Shown one piece after another: positions 1 to 9,423 of a stretch of DNA of 62,564 nucleotides. A program made the translations under genes and the position numbers. Source of the stretch: Terriglobia bacterium (GTDB lineage Bacteria; Acidobacteriota; Terriglobia; Bryobacterales; Bryobacteraceae); NCBI GenBank assembly GCA_021324185.1, contig JAJPJN010000038.1, positions 1 to 62,564 of the forward strand, written 5' to 3'. Numbering within the stretch: position 1 is the stretch's first letter; each line of letters starts with the position of its first letter. The notes below the pieces were generated by a model. That model was not told the origin of the DNA. It saw nothing but the letters and a program-made list of their open reading frames with translations, and ran no database searches.

Positions 1-93
1 ACGCCCCCAAAGCCTCCGAACCCTGCGATTTTGAAGTCACCCAGGCCGGTTCCTTAAGCTGACCGCTGAGAGCTGATAGCTGATCGCTTCCGT
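1..93. other. window edge, no assignable gene
   Basis: The first 57 bases have an open frame ending in TAA at 55-57 and another ending at 59-61. Either could be the tail of an upstream gene, but too little is present to decide. Bases 58-90 are a short, repetitive GCTGA-type stretch that leads into the tandem repeat. No RNA gene or promoter could be assigned. Confidence 0.3.
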
Positions 94-185
94 CTTCTTG
101 GCTTCTTGGCTTCTTGGCTTCCTGGGCTTCTTGGCTTCTTGGCTTCCTGGGCTTCTTGGCTTCTTGGCTTCCTGGGCTTCCTTGG
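94..185. repeat. 25-bp tandem repeat built from CTTCTTGG units
   Basis: The stretch is a direct tandem array. The unit CTTCTTGG-CTTCTTGG-CTTCCTGGG (25 bp) occurs three times (102-126, 127-151, 152-176). It is preceded by one extra CTTCTTGG and followed by a decayed CTTCCTTGG. The units are contiguous, with no spacers. The array lies 46 bp upstream of the glycosidase start, so it may lie in that gene's leader or promoter region. It is a minisatellite that could vary in copy number between strains. Confidence 0.85.
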
Positions 186-230
186 CCCCGTTGCAACTTC
201 AAGACTGCTTTGTGATTCCATATAGGTCTG

Positions 231-2711
231 ATGGGGAATCGCATTCTGTACGCAGTGTGCGCGATAGCCTTTGCGCAACTGGCATCGCCGGAAAGTGCCG
301 CGGAATTACGGCCACTACAAAAATTTTCTAAGCCGGCCGGCGCTCTCGAAATGAATGCTCCCTGTGTTCCACGCATGCCCTGGACCGTAGCCGGTGAATA
401 CGGCGCATTGCTGGGCCGCCAAAACGGCAAATTTGAAGCGTGGCTGTGGCCGAACAAAATTTTGAGCAACTTCAGCATCGGCGCCGAGCTGGCCGGTTAT
501 CCCGTTCCCATCGACGTGAATTCGCAAGCGGCTGAAATTCAAGTCACCCCGGGCGAGACCATCATCACCTACTCTCATGCAGCCTTTACCATCCGGCAGC
601 ACATGTTTGCTGCCCGCGGCGGAGAAAATCCCGCAGCGGCCGTCGCGGCATTTTTTGAGATCGAATCGGTGCGCCCCATCGAGCTGACGTTTTCGTTTAC
701 GCCCGAGATGCTGCACATGTGGCCCGCGCCGAACTATGGACGCCCCAACGGCGAGTGGATACAGCATGGTGACCAGGGCCTCTATGTGCTTCATACAGAC
801 GACCCGAATTTCTCCGGCCTTGTCGCCATGCCGGATACACAGCCGGGAATTATGGCGCCTTACCAGGAGCGGCCCCAAACATATCCGTTGCAGTTCAAAC
901 TCAACTATGATCCCAAGCGCAACCGGGGTTCAGTCTATCCTCTGGTGCTTGGTCTCCTGAACAGCAAATCTCCCTATGAGCAGGCTGCCGGCATCGAAGC
1001 CGCACTTCCGGCGTTGTATGACCATACGCAAGAATATTATTCTCACTTTTTTGAGCGCCGTACGATCGCGGAAACTCCCAGTTCACAAGTAAATGAAGCA
1101 CTGCGGTGGGCCGAGATAGCCATCGATCAGATGCAAGTCAGCTACAAGGGCGAGATCGGCTTGGTCGCCGGATATTACGAGTCGGGTGATTCGGCGCGTC
1201 CTGGTTATGCCTGGTTCTTTGGCCGCGACACATTGTGGACTGCTTACGCCATCAACAGCTATGGCGATTTTGCATTAACCCGGCGCGCGCTCGATTTCCT
1301 GATTCGCCGCCAGCGCGAGGACGGTAAGATCATGCACGAATTCTCGCAATCGGCGTATGCGGTGGATTGGAAAGCGCTTCCGTACTTCTATGCTTCAGCC
1401 GATGCCACACCGCTGCTGGTTATGGCGATACGCGATTACGTGATGGCCAGCGGCGATACGGAGTATCTGAAGAGTAACTGGCAGGCAGTTCAAAAGGCGT
1501 ACGAATTCACACGCGCGCATGTGTCAAAAAACGGCGTCTATGACAACACGCAAGGCACCGGCTGGGTGGAATCGTGGCCGCAAGGCATGCCGCACCAGGA
1601 GATCTATTTGGCCGCATTGGATCAGCAATCTGCGGCCGCGATGGCTACGCTTGCTGAGATCATGTCGAACGCAAATCTGGCCGCGGCAGCTAAGAAAACG
1701 GCAGATGATATCCGGAAAACCATTGAGTTGGAGTTTTATAACCAAAAAGACCAGTTCTACTCGTTTGCAGAAAAAGCCGGCGGCGCCATGGATGACACTG
1801 CCAGCATCTATCCGGCAGTTGCCTGGTGGGACGGAACCTTCGCTCTACAGCATGCCGGGCCCATGCTGGCGCGCTGGGCTTCGCACGAGTTTTCTTCAGA
1901 TTGGGGAACGCGCGACATCAGCGAACGCACGCCGTTCTATGACCCCATCAGTTATCATCAGGGCTCTATTTGGCCTTTGTTCACGGGCTGGGTCTCGCTA
2001 GCCGAATACAGAGCAGGGCGGCCGCTTTCGGCGCTGGCTCATCTGATGCAAAATGCGGATCTTACCTGGGCGCAAGATCTGGGCTCTGTTACCGAATTAC
2101 TCTCGGGCCGGTTTTATCAGCCCCTGGGCCGTAGCAGTTCGCATCAGATGTGGTCGTCCGCGATGGTCATCTCGCCGTTATTGCGCGGCTTATTTGGTGT
2201 AAGTTGCGATGTCCCTGGTAGAATCCTTCGTGTAAACCCGCAATTACCCGCCGAATGGGACCACGCTCGTCTTACCAATGTAATGTTTGGATCGACGCCG
2301 GTGGATTTGGAATTTGATCGCAGCGCGGGCGGCAAACTGACCATACACGCGAAGACCGCGAAAGCCGAAACTTTTTGTCTGGCGCGCGAAATGGATACGC
2401 TCTGCAAGCCCATCCCTGCATCGGTTCACGTGTTGTCGGTAGCAGAACCAGCGGTTCAAATCGGCATCCCAACCCGATTGCCGCCGCAGGGTTCTGAAAC
2501 GCAACAGTTGAAGGTTCTGGAGGAGCACACGTCCGGCCGCGAGCAGGCATTCCGCTTTGAAGCGCCGGCGGGAACGGCCTTTGACCTGCCAGTACGCTTG
2601 AATCGGCCCCACGTGGCTGTCAGCGGCGCCGAATTAGCCGGCGGAAAACTGCATCTGCAGTTCCCAACCGGTGAAGGCTACCAAGGTAAGACCGTGACGT
2701 TTAGCTGGTAG
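231..2711 (+). CDS. secreted glycogen-debranching-type glycosidase (six-hairpin fold)
   Basis: The 826-aa protein has a signal peptide over about residues 1-24 (hydrophobic stretch ending SPESAA), so it is exported. Residues about 280-700 look like the (alpha/alpha)6 barrel of amylo-alpha-1,6-glucosidase and related families: WFFGRDTLW begins near residue 328, followed by FLIRRQREDG and later YHQGSIWPLFTGW. The N-terminal 250 residues resemble the beta-sandwich found before such barrels, and the last 150 residues are beta-rich. The likely role is hydrolysis of alpha-linked glucan or oligosaccharide in the periplasm. The ATG at 231 is the start in front of the signal peptide. Trehalase follows after 11 bp, so the two are probably one transcript for alpha-glucoside use. 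The exact substrate cannot be read from the sequence. Confidence 0.8.
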   Translation: MGNRILYAVCAIAFAQLASPESAAELRPLQKFSKPAGALEMNAPCVPRMPWTVAGEYGALLGRQNGKFEAWLWPNKILSNFSIGAELAGYPVPIDVNSQAAEIQVTPGETIITYSHAAFTIRQHMFAARGGENPAAAVAAFFEIESVRPIELTFSFTPEMLHMWPAPNYGRPNGEWIQHGDQGLYVLHTDDPNFSGLVAMPDTQPGIMAPYQERPQTYPLQFKLNYDPKRNRGSVYPLVLGLLNSKSPYEQAAGIEAALPALYDHTQEYYSHFFERRTIAETPSSQVNEALRWAEIAIDQMQVSYKGEIGLVAGYYESGDSARPGYAWFFGRDTLWTAYAINSYGDFALTRRALDFLIRRQREDGKIMHEFSQSAYAVDWKALPYFYASADATPLLVMAIRDYVMASGDTEYLKSNWQAVQKAYEFTRAHVSKNGVYDNTQGTGWVESWPQGMPHQEIYLAALDQQSAAAMATLAEIMSNANLAAAAKKTADDIRKTIELEFYNQKDQFYSFAEKAGGAMDDTASIYPAVAWWDGTFALQHAGPMLARWASHEFSSDWGTRDISERTPFYDPISYHQGSIWPLFTGWVSLAEYRAGRPLSALAHLMQNADLTWAQDLGSVTELLSGRFYQPLGRSSSHQMWSSAMVISPLLRGLFGVSCDVPGRILRVNPQLPAEWDHARLTNVMFGSTPVDLEFDRSAGGKLTIHAKTAKAETFCLAREMDTLCKPIPASVHVLSVAEPAVQIGIPTRLPPQGSETQQLKVLEEHTSGREQAFRFEAPAGTAFDLPVRLNRPHVAVSGAELAGGKLHLQFPTGEGYQGKTVTFSW

Positions 2712-2722
2712 AAGGAAACAGT

Positions 2723-4336
2723 ATGGGGAGACGAGTACGTTTTCAAAAGCTTGCGGCTGCCGTTTCATGCAGTGCGCTTGTAGCCGTTTTCGCGTGGGGC
2801 CAGGCGCACGCGCCGGTCACGCAAACGCCATCCATTCTCCAATACATCAAACAGACCTGGAAAGTACTGACGCGCTCCAACAGTAACCTTGCCACCGCGG
2901 CGGTTGATCCGAAGTTTCATCCTGAAGCGGACGGGCGTTGGCCGGTGTATATATCGCGCACGGAAGATGTGCAGCAGGTAGAACAGAAGCTGCGGCAGGA
3001 GATCCCGCCGAGCGCCTTTAAGACTATTCATCTGCTGCCATTACCCGCCGATCTGAAAAACCTGAACGCACAGGGCCTTCTTTATCTGCCCTATCCCTAT
3101 GTCGTTCCCGGTGGCCGATTCAATGAAATGTACGGCTGGGATAGTTACTTCATTCAGATCGGCTTACTGCGCGATAAGGAACTCTCTTTGGCCCAAGATA
3201 TGGCGGATAACTTTCTATACGAAGTGCTGAATTATGGCAAAGTACTGAACGCCAACCGGACTTACTATCTGACACGATCACAGCCTCCTTTTTTGACCCA
3301 GATGGTGCTGGGGGTCTATAGACAGACTCACGACCGCAAGTATCTGGAAACAGCATTGCCTGAAATCGAAAAATACTACCAGTTTTGGACCGCTGAGCCG
3401 CACTTGACGCCGCAAACGGGCTTATCGCGCTATTGGGATATGGGCGAAGGCCCGGCTCCGGAAGTAGTCTCGGCGGAGCGCGACGCGGAGGGGCACACGC
3501 ATTATGAGCTAGTCAAGCAATACTTCAAAACGCATCGCATTAATGACTACGATGTAAACGAGTATTACAACCGCGCGACCGATCAACTGACCCCTCTGTT
3601 CTACAAAGGCGACCGGTCAATGCGCGAATCGGGATTCGATCCCTCCAACCGTTTTGGTCCCTTTAACATCGACATCATTCATTACGATCCGGTGTGCCTG
3701 AATTCACTTCTTTACTTAATGGAAACGCAAACCGCTGATATTTTGGCTACGCTCGGCCGCGGTGAGGAAGCCCGAAACTGGCGCGATCGCGCGCAGCGGC
3801 GCGGAGAAATCATCAACCGCCTGATGTGGGATGAAAAAGACGGGCTCTACTATGACTACGATTTCGTCAACAAGCGCGTGCGGCACTATCCGTTTCTCAC
3901 AACTTTCTATCCGCTCTGGGCAGGATTTGCTTCCAAAGAGCAGGCCGCGCGCATCGTGAAGAACCTGCCGCTTTTCGAAAAAATGGGCGGCCTTCAAACC
4001 AGCACCTATATCAGCGGCAATCAATGGGATGCTCCGTTTGGCTGGGCGCCGTTGCAGATGATCGCAGTAGAAGGCTTGCGGCGCTATGGATATTCGCAAG
4101 ATGCCGAACGGATATCGATGAAATTTCTGTCGCTTGTCCGCAAGGAATTTTTGCGTCAAGGCTACATTGTCGAGAAATATGACGTCGTGAATGGCGGCTC
4201 AAACGTGAGCGGTCAAATTCATTTCGGCTATAGCGCCAATCAGGCGGGATTTGGCTGGACAAATGCCGTCTTTACGGAGCTTTATGACAAACTGACACCC
4301 GAAGATCAAAAGAGGCTGCTATCGAACGGCAGCTAA
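2723..4336 (+). CDS. treA: periplasmic trehalase (GH37)
   Basis: This 537-aa protein hydrolyses alpha,alpha-trehalose to two glucose molecules. Both family signatures are present: PGGRFNEMYGWDSY near residue 129 and QWDAPFGWAP near residue 434. The catalytic-region block ESGFDPSNRFG lies near residue 300, matching the ESGWDFSSRW block of characterised trehalases. Residues about 1-30 form a signal peptide ending AWGQAHA, which places the enzyme in the periplasm. The length is normal for bacterial TreA. It starts 11 bp after the debranching-type glycosidase, with GAAGGAAA just before the ATG as ribosome binding site. The stop overlaps the convergent downstream gene by 4 bp. Glucose released here could feed zwf nearby after phosphorylation. 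Confidence 0.95.
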   Translation: MGRRVRFQKLAAAVSCSALVAVFAWGQAHAPVTQTPSILQYIKQTWKVLTRSNSNLATAAVDPKFHPEADGRWPVYISRTEDVQQVEQKLRQEIPPSAFKTIHLLPLPADLKNLNAQGLLYLPYPYVVPGGRFNEMYGWDSYFIQIGLLRDKELSLAQDMADNFLYEVLNYGKVLNANRTYYLTRSQPPFLTQMVLGVYRQTHDRKYLETALPEIEKYYQFWTAEPHLTPQTGLSRYWDMGEGPAPEVVSAERDAEGHTHYELVKQYFKTHRINDYDVNEYYNRATDQLTPLFYKGDRSMRESGFDPSNRFGPFNIDIIHYDPVCLNSLLYLMETQTADILATLGRGEEARNWRDRAQRRGEIINRLMWDEKDGLYYDYDFVNKRVRHYPFLTTFYPLWAGFASKEQAARIVKNLPLFEKMGGLQTSTYISGNQWDAPFGWAPLQMIAVEGLRRYGYSQDAERISMKFLSLVRKEFLRQGYIVEKYDVVNGGSNVSGQIHFGYSANQAGFGWTNAVFTELYDKLTPEDQKRLLSNGS

Positions 4337-4758
4337 CCCCTGCGAGCGCCATCGGCCTGTGCTGCAACAGCCTCTCCTTCGCTGACCGCTTTCTCCTGTG
4401 CGGCGATTTCGACGCGTTCGCGTTTGATGTCCAGCCGCACACGGGCGTAGATGTTCATATAGACGTTTGCGACCCAAACCAGTGCGAACAGCGAAATCAA
4501 ATAACCGCGCCAGTCGCCGTACAGCAGCTTGAAGCGAGTAATGATGAGGAAAACGACCGTGACGTAATGGCTGAAGCAGTACTCGCAGGTGAACAGGTAG
4601 AAAAACTTCCGCTCAATCAATTTCCGGCACGCCTCGCTGCGTTGTTTGCAGAATTCACGCGGCTCACGAAATACTTCTTCGTGTGTCACCGTCCAAGCGA
4701 TCGACGCGATCGGAATGGCAAGGATAAACAGATAAGCCACTTGCTCGGCTACGGTCAT
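4333..4758 (-). CDS. small integral membrane protein, unknown function
   Basis: The product is 141 aa. Hydrophobic segments lie at about residues 7-25, 55-75 and 85-105. The charged stretch between the first two contains EEVFREPREFCKQRSEACRK, and a CEYC pair sits at the start of the second segment. The C-terminal 35 residues are charged and Ala/Glu-rich, probably cytoplasmic. CxxC and the paired cysteines could be redox or metal sites, but I recognise no named family. It converges on trehalase with a 4-bp overlap of stop codons. The ATG at 4758 is 75 bp from the divergent DUF1275 gene, so the two may share a promoter region. Confidence 0.65.
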   Translation of the reverse strand: MTVAEQVAYLFILAIPIASIAWTVTHEEVFREPREFCKQRSEACRKLIERKFFYLFTCEYCFSHYVTVVFLIITRFKLLYGDWRGYLISLFALVWVANVYMNIYARVRLDIKRERVEIAAQEKAVSEGEAVAAQADGARRG

Positions 4759-4833
4759 AGGGCGCCTGCTTCTATGGTCGCTAAATCTTTGGTGCGTTTC
4801 ATTTCAGGCAATTACCGCATCATCAACTTGTAG

Positions 4834-5598
4834 ATGCGAAGCAGAGCGCAAATCTACATTTCCGGCTCTCTAACCTGGATAGCCGGTTTCGTAGATGCGG
4901 CCGGTTTCCTCGCTTTGCTTCAGATTTACACAGCCAATATGAGCGGTAACAGCGTGGCGTTCGGCATCCAACTGTGGAATCAGAACTGGGTCGAGGCGCT
5001 GCGGCGAGGTTGGCCGGTAGCAATCTATGTGATCGGCTCGCTGATCGGCCGAATTTTGCTCGAAATCGGCGCCAGGCTCAAAATACGGCCCATGGCGTCC
5101 ATTGCGTTTTGCATCGAAATAGCGCTTCTGCTGCCGGTCAGCGTCGCTCATTCGCTGGTATGGAGTGAGTCCGCTTCGCTGGCGGATTTCGCTTTCATCG
5201 GGCTGCTGGCACTCGCGATGGGGATTCAAAATGCGACTTTGACGCGCTTTAGCTCTTTGACCTTGCATACCGGGTTTGTGACCGGCACGCTCCTCAAGTT
5301 CGCTGAGCAATTCACGAAATACCTCACGTGGTGCTTCGATGAGATGCATCGGCATGGAATGCCGTTTACGAACGTGCTGCGAAAATCCGGCAGACAGAAG
5401 GATTTCCAGTTATCCGTGTGGCTAGGCTCTGTTTGGGCCGCCTATGTCATAGGAGCAATTTGTGGCGCGGCTGCACACTCAGCAATCGATCTGAAGTGTC
5501 TTTTTGTGCCCATCGCCGGCTTGGCCATTCTGGCCCTCATCGATCTTCAGAATCCGCTGGCTGTCAAAGAAGAAGAGGAACAAAATAAACTGCCGTAA
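4834..5598 (+). CDS. DUF1275 (YoaK-type) membrane protein
   Basis: The 254-aa protein has about six hydrophobic segments. Its N-terminal pattern, with GFVDAAGFLAL near residue 19 followed by TANMSGN, is typical of the DUF1275/YoaK family. A second family block, LALAMGIQNATLTR, lies mid-protein and is followed by HTGFVTGTL. The family is widespread but lacks an agreed biochemical function; transport has been suggested. The last dozen residues are acidic and hydrophilic (KEEEEQNK). zwf begins 25 bp downstream in the same direction, so the two may be co-transcribed. Confidence 0.85.
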   Translation: MRSRAQIYISGSLTWIAGFVDAAGFLALLQIYTANMSGNSVAFGIQLWNQNWVEALRRGWPVAIYVIGSLIGRILLEIGARLKIRPMASIAFCIEIALLLPVSVAHSLVWSESASLADFAFIGLLALAMGIQNATLTRFSSLTLHTGFVTGTLLKFAEQFTKYLTWCFDEMHRHGMPFTNVLRKSGRQKDFQLSVWLGSVWAAYVIGAICGAAAHSAIDLKCLFVPIAGLAILALIDLQNPLAVKEEEEQNKLP

Positions 5599-5623
5599 AG
5601 AGAACAGGAGAAACAACAATAGC

Positions 5624-7153
5624 ATGGGCGAAATATCAACGGTCGCGAAGGCCGCTGGGCCGTGTTCAATGGTTATATTCGGCGCCGGCGGCGATCTGAC
5701 GAAGCGGCTGGTGGTGCCGGCGCTTTATAACCTCGCTTGCGGGAAGTTGCTGCCGGAACAGTTTGCGATCACCGGAGTCGATCTGGCGGACATTCCCAGT
5801 GACAAGTGGCACGAAACTCTGCGGGAGATGACGGAACAATTCGTAGACGCCGGCGGTCATCCGGAGGATTTTAAGCCGGAAGTGTGGAACTGGCTTGTCT
5901 CCCGCATGTCTTACCTGCGAGGCGATCTGAACGATCCCGCAAGCTATCAGAAATTGGCTGAGCATTTGCGTGACTTGGATGCAAAACAACAGACCGGGGG
6001 CAATTACCTGTTCTATCTGGCTGTCGCGGATCGGTTCTTTGCACCAACTGTGGAACATTTGGGCGCAAGCAAGTTAACCACGCAGGAAAACGGCCAGTGG
6101 CGCCGGGTTGTTATTGAGAAACCGTTCGGTCATGACCTCAATTCGGCGCGTGAGTTGAACCGCAGAATTTTGCGTGTTCTCGATGAGACGCAGATCTATC
6201 GCATCGATCACTTTCTTGGCAAAGAGACGGTGCAGAATCTGATGGTATTCCGCTTCGCAAACGGCTTTTTTGAACCCGTGTGGAACCGCGACCGCATTGA
6301 CAATGTTCAAATCACAGTCGCCGAAACCGTCGGGGTGGAGCGGCGCGGTAAGTTCTACGAAAACACCGGCGCCTTGCGCGATATGGTGCCGAATCACATG
6401 TTTCAACTCCTCGCGATGACCGCGATGGAGGCGCCGAGTTCGTTTAGCGCCGATGCAGTTCGCAACGAGAAGGAAAAAGTGATTGAATCTCTCCGGGTTT
6501 GTGCGCCTGAAGAGGTAAAGTGCATGGCGGTGCGCGGGCAATATGGTCCAGGCGCTATCGATGGCAACCCGGTCGTGGGCTACCGGCAGGAAGCCGATGT
6601 GGCGCCGGATTCACCCGTTGAGACATATGTCGCCCTCAAACTCATGATCGAAAATTGGCGCTGGGCGGGCGTGCCGTTTTACATTCGCACCGGAAAACGG
6701 CTGGTCAAGCGCAAAAGCGCGATTGTGATCCGGTTCAAAGAAGCCCCGCAGGCCTTATTCCGGGGTACTGCGGTGACCAGGCCGGCGCCGAACTGCCTTG
6801 TCATACGAGTGCAGCCGGAGGAGGGCATTGCGCTCGAATTCGGAGCCAAGATTCCTGGCCCAACCATGAAGCTGGGCGAAGTCTTGATGGATTTCAAATA
6901 CCAGGATTATTTTGGAGCCGCGCCCTCGACCGGCTACGAAACGTTGATTTACGACGTAATGATTGGCGATGCCACCTTGTTCCAGCGGGCAGATAACATC
7001 GAGGCCGGCTGGCGCGTAGTCCAGCCTGTTCTGGACTTCTGGGCTTCAGAAAAACCGGCGAATTTCCCGAACTATGCGGCCGGCAGTCACGGACCACAGG
7101 AAGCCGATGAACTGCTCGAACGGGATGGACGCAGTTGGCGACCCATCAGCTAG
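5624..7153 (+). CDS. zwf: glucose-6-phosphate 1-dehydrogenase
   Basis: This enzyme oxidises glucose 6-phosphate to 6-phosphogluconolactone with NADP (oxidative pentose phosphate or Entner-Doudoroff entry). The dinucleotide-binding motif GAGGDLTKR lies near residue 20. The active-site block RIDHFLGKE, with its catalytic His and Lys, lies near residue 190. The length of 509 aa is typical. The frame is open further upstream, to 5504 inside the preceding gene, but that extension is basic and unlike the family. The ATG at 5624 has AACAGGAG 14 bp before it and places the nucleotide-binding loop where it belongs. No pgl, gnd or edd was seen alongside. Confidence 0.96.
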   Translation: MGEISTVAKAAGPCSMVIFGAGGDLTKRLVVPALYNLACGKLLPEQFAITGVDLADIPSDKWHETLREMTEQFVDAGGHPEDFKPEVWNWLVSRMSYLRGDLNDPASYQKLAEHLRDLDAKQQTGGNYLFYLAVADRFFAPTVEHLGASKLTTQENGQWRRVVIEKPFGHDLNSARELNRRILRVLDETQIYRIDHFLGKETVQNLMVFRFANGFFEPVWNRDRIDNVQITVAETVGVERRGKFYENTGALRDMVPNHMFQLLAMTAMEAPSSFSADAVRNEKEKVIESLRVCAPEEVKCMAVRGQYGPGAIDGNPVVGYRQEADVAPDSPVETYVALKLMIENWRWAGVPFYIRTGKRLVKRKSAIVIRFKEAPQALFRGTAVTRPAPNCLVIRVQPEEGIALEFGAKIPGPTMKLGEVLMDFKYQDYFGAAPSTGYETLIYDVMIGDATLFQRADNIEAGWRVVQPVLDFWASEKPANFPNYAAGSHGPQEADELLERDGRSWRPIS

Positions 7154-7178
7154 CGGCAGCCTTTCCATTCCCGCCGGT

Positions 7179-8633
7179 TTATTTTGCGAGACCTGCGCGT
7201 TTCCAAAGCTCATCTACGCGGCGGGCAACTTCAGGCGACATCTCAATCACGTTGGGCCAGCGGCGCGTGAAGCCTTCGGATGGCCATTTGGTGGTCGCAT
7301 CCACGCCCATTTTCGAACCAAAATTGGGCAGCCGGCTCGAGTGATCGAGTGAGTCGATTGGCCCAAGCACGAACTCAATATCGCGCTGCGGATCGATATT
7401 GTTAAGCGCTTTCCAGACGACCTCACGCACGTTTTGCACATCGACATCTTCGTCGACAACCACAATGCATTTGCTGAACATCGCCTGCCCCAGACCCCAG
7501 ATGGCGTGCATTACTTTGCGGGCGTGAGCGGGATACGACTTGCGCATGGAAACCAGAATGAGGTTGTGAAAGATGCCTTCAGCGGGAAAGCAGACGTCGC
7601 GGATTTCCGGAAGCTGCGTGCGCATCAACGGCAGAAAAATACGTTCAATTGCTTTGCCCATGTAGAAATCCTCCATGGGCGGCGGCCCGACGATGGTTGC
7701 CGCATAGATGGGATTCTTGCGATGCGTGATGCACTCGACATGAAACACCGGGTAATCGTCATCCAGCGAATAGAAGCCGGTATGGTCGCCAAAGGGCCCT
7801 TCGCGGCGAAGTTCGCCGTGGTTGACGTAGCCCTCCAGAACGATTTCGGAGTTGGCGGGCACTTCCAGATCGCAGGTTTCGCACTTCACCATCTCGACCG
7901 CTTTGCCGCGTAAAAAACCCGCAAAGAGCATTTCGTCGACGGCGGGAGGCAGCGGGAGAACGGCAGAATAAATGGTGGCCGGATCGGAACCGATGGCCAC
8001 CGCAACCGGCATGCGCGCCTGCTTGCCTTCCGCTATAAATCGGCGGTAGTGTTCCGCGCCTTGTTTGTGCTTTTGCCAGTGCATCCCCGTGGTCTGCCCA
8101 TCGAAGATCTGCATGCGATACATACCGCAATTGCGTTTGCCGGTTTCCGGACTTTTCGAAAACACCATCGGCAGCGTAATAAAGCGTCCGGCATCGCCGG
8201 GCCAGCAGCGCAGAATCGGAAACTCATCGAGCGAAAACTTTTCACGCCGGATGACCTCCTTGCATGGCCCGCTGCTTACGGTTTTGGGAAACATCGAGCC
8301 CATTTCCGCCAGCTTCGGCAGCATCTTCAACTTGTCCAAAAGGCCTTCAGGCTTTTGCATCTCCAGAAAGCCGGCGATCTTTTGCGCAATCTGTTCGATG
8401 TTGTCCACACCCAACGCAATTTCCATGCGCCGCATGCTGGCGAACGCGTTAATCAGAACCGGAACTTTCGACCCCTTCGGCTTTTCGAACAGAAATGCCG
8501 GACCACCTGTCTTCACCGAACGATCTGCGAACTCCGTGATCTCGAGTTCCGGATCGACTTCAAAAGGAATACGTTTCAGCTCGCCGTTTTTTTCTAGAGC
8601 GCGAATGAAGCCGCGCAGGTCATCAAAGGCCAT
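7179..8633 (-). CDS. ubiD: UbiD-family prenyl-FMN-dependent decarboxylase
   Basis: The 484-aa product is a full-length UbiD-type decarboxylase. The family uses prenylated FMN (made by UbiX) to decarboxylate aromatic or alpha,beta-unsaturated acids. Characteristic blocks include RREGPFGDHTGFYS near residue 275, then VGPPPMEDF and KCIVVVDEDVDV, and a C-terminal RWPNVIEMS. The frame is open to a TTG at 8675, but the ATG at 8633 begins the conserved MAFDDLRGFI sequence and is preferred. A role in quinone synthesis is possible; decarboxylation of another aromatic acid cannot be excluded. No ubiX partner lies in the window. It is divergent from the FabG-like gene, with 34 bp between the starts. Confidence 0.88.
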   Translation of the reverse strand: MAFDDLRGFIRALEKNGELKRIPFEVDPELEITEFADRSVKTGGPAFLFEKPKGSKVPVLINAFASMRRMEIALGVDNIEQIAQKIAGFLEMQKPEGLLDKLKMLPKLAEMGSMFPKTVSSGPCKEVIRREKFSLDEFPILRCWPGDAGRFITLPMVFSKSPETGKRNCGMYRMQIFDGQTTGMHWQKHKQGAEHYRRFIAEGKQARMPVAVAIGSDPATIYSAVLPLPPAVDEMLFAGFLRGKAVEMVKCETCDLEVPANSEIVLEGYVNHGELRREGPFGDHTGFYSLDDDYPVFHVECITHRKNPIYAATIVGPPPMEDFYMGKAIERIFLPLMRTQLPEIRDVCFPAEGIFHNLILVSMRKSYPAHARKVMHAIWGLGQAMFSKCIVVVDEDVDVQNVREVVWKALNNIDPQRDIEFVLGPIDSLDHSSRLPNFGSKMGVDATTKWPSEGFTRRWPNVIEMSPEVARRVDELWKRAGLAK

Positions 8634-8667
8634 GAAGTTCGTACACCCATTATCATGAGAGTGATTC

Positions 8668-9402
8668 ATGAGCAAGCGGACGGCACTGATTACGGGCGCA
8701 AGCCGCGGTATCGGGAAAGCTTGCGCAGAAGTGTTGTCGCTGGCCGGCTACCGGCTGGTTCTGACGGCGCGATCGATCGAAAAACTACAGGAAGTTGCCA
8801 GCGAGATCGCCGGCAACGGCGGAGAAGTATTCCCGCTCGAGCTCGATCTGTCGACGCGCGACATGATCCCGGACGCGATCTCGAGAGCAATTAAAGAATT
8901 TGGACGCATCGACATTTTGGTGAACAATGCGGGCATGACCAAGGACGGGCTGGCAGTTCGCATGAAGCCATCGGACTGGCAGGCAGTTCTCGACACGAAT
9001 CTGAGCGGTGCATTCTACGCGACGCAACAGGTGCTGCCGGGAATGATGCGCGAACGATGGGGCCGGGTTGTGAACATCTCATCCGTGGTAGGTGAAATGG
9101 GGAACCCGGGACAGGCCAATTATGTGGCCTCCAAAGCAGGTCTGATTGGCCTGACCAAATCACTGGCGCAAGAACTGGGATCGCGAAACATCACCGTGAA
9201 CGCAGTTGCGCCAGGCTTCATTGAGACCGACATGACGCACGGCCTCACGCCGGAACTGAAACAGAAAATGATAGACCAGACGCCACTCAGGCGCATAGGC
9301 ACGCCGCAAGACGTGGCTGCCGCCGTGAAATTTCTGGTAAGCGAGGAAGCCGGCTTTATCACGGGGCATGTGCTGGATGTCAATGGCGGCATTTACATGT
9401 AG
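8668..9402 (+). CDS. fabG: 3-oxoacyl-ACP reductase-type short-chain dehydrogenase
   Basis: This 244-aa classical SDR has TGASRGIG at residue 9 (cofactor binding), NNAG near residue 89, Ser in NISSVVGEMG near residue 138 and the catalytic YVASK near residue 151. The C-terminal ITGHVLDVNGG block is strongly FabG-like. The expected reaction is NADPH-dependent reduction of beta-ketoacyl-ACP in fatty-acid synthesis. SDRs are easily misassigned, and this gene lies outside a fab cluster (next to ubiD and agmatine genes), so another ketone substrate is possible. The ATG at 8668 is the only start that keeps the glycine motif in place. aguB follows after 21 bp. Confidence 0.85.
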   Translation: MSKRTALITGASRGIGKACAEVLSLAGYRLVLTARSIEKLQEVASEIAGNGGEVFPLELDLSTRDMIPDAISRAIKEFGRIDILVNNAGMTKDGLAVRMKPSDWQAVLDTNLSGAFYATQQVLPGMMRERWGRVVNISSVVGEMGNPGQANYVASKAGLIGLTKSLAQELGSRNITVNAVAPGFIETDMTHGLTPELKQKMIDQTPLRRIGTPQDVAAAVKFLVSEEAGFITGHVLDVNGGIYM

Positions 9403-9423
9403 GCCGAAGCAGTCGAACATACT

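Noticed and set aside
94-185. Possible CRISPR-like repeat array
   Set aside because: The units are contiguous with no spacers and are built of 8-9 bp subrepeats, so it is a minisatellite.
5504-5623. Longer zwf start inside the DUF1275 gene
   Set aside because: The extra 40 residues are basic and unlike the family, while the ATG at 5624 has a ribosome binding site.
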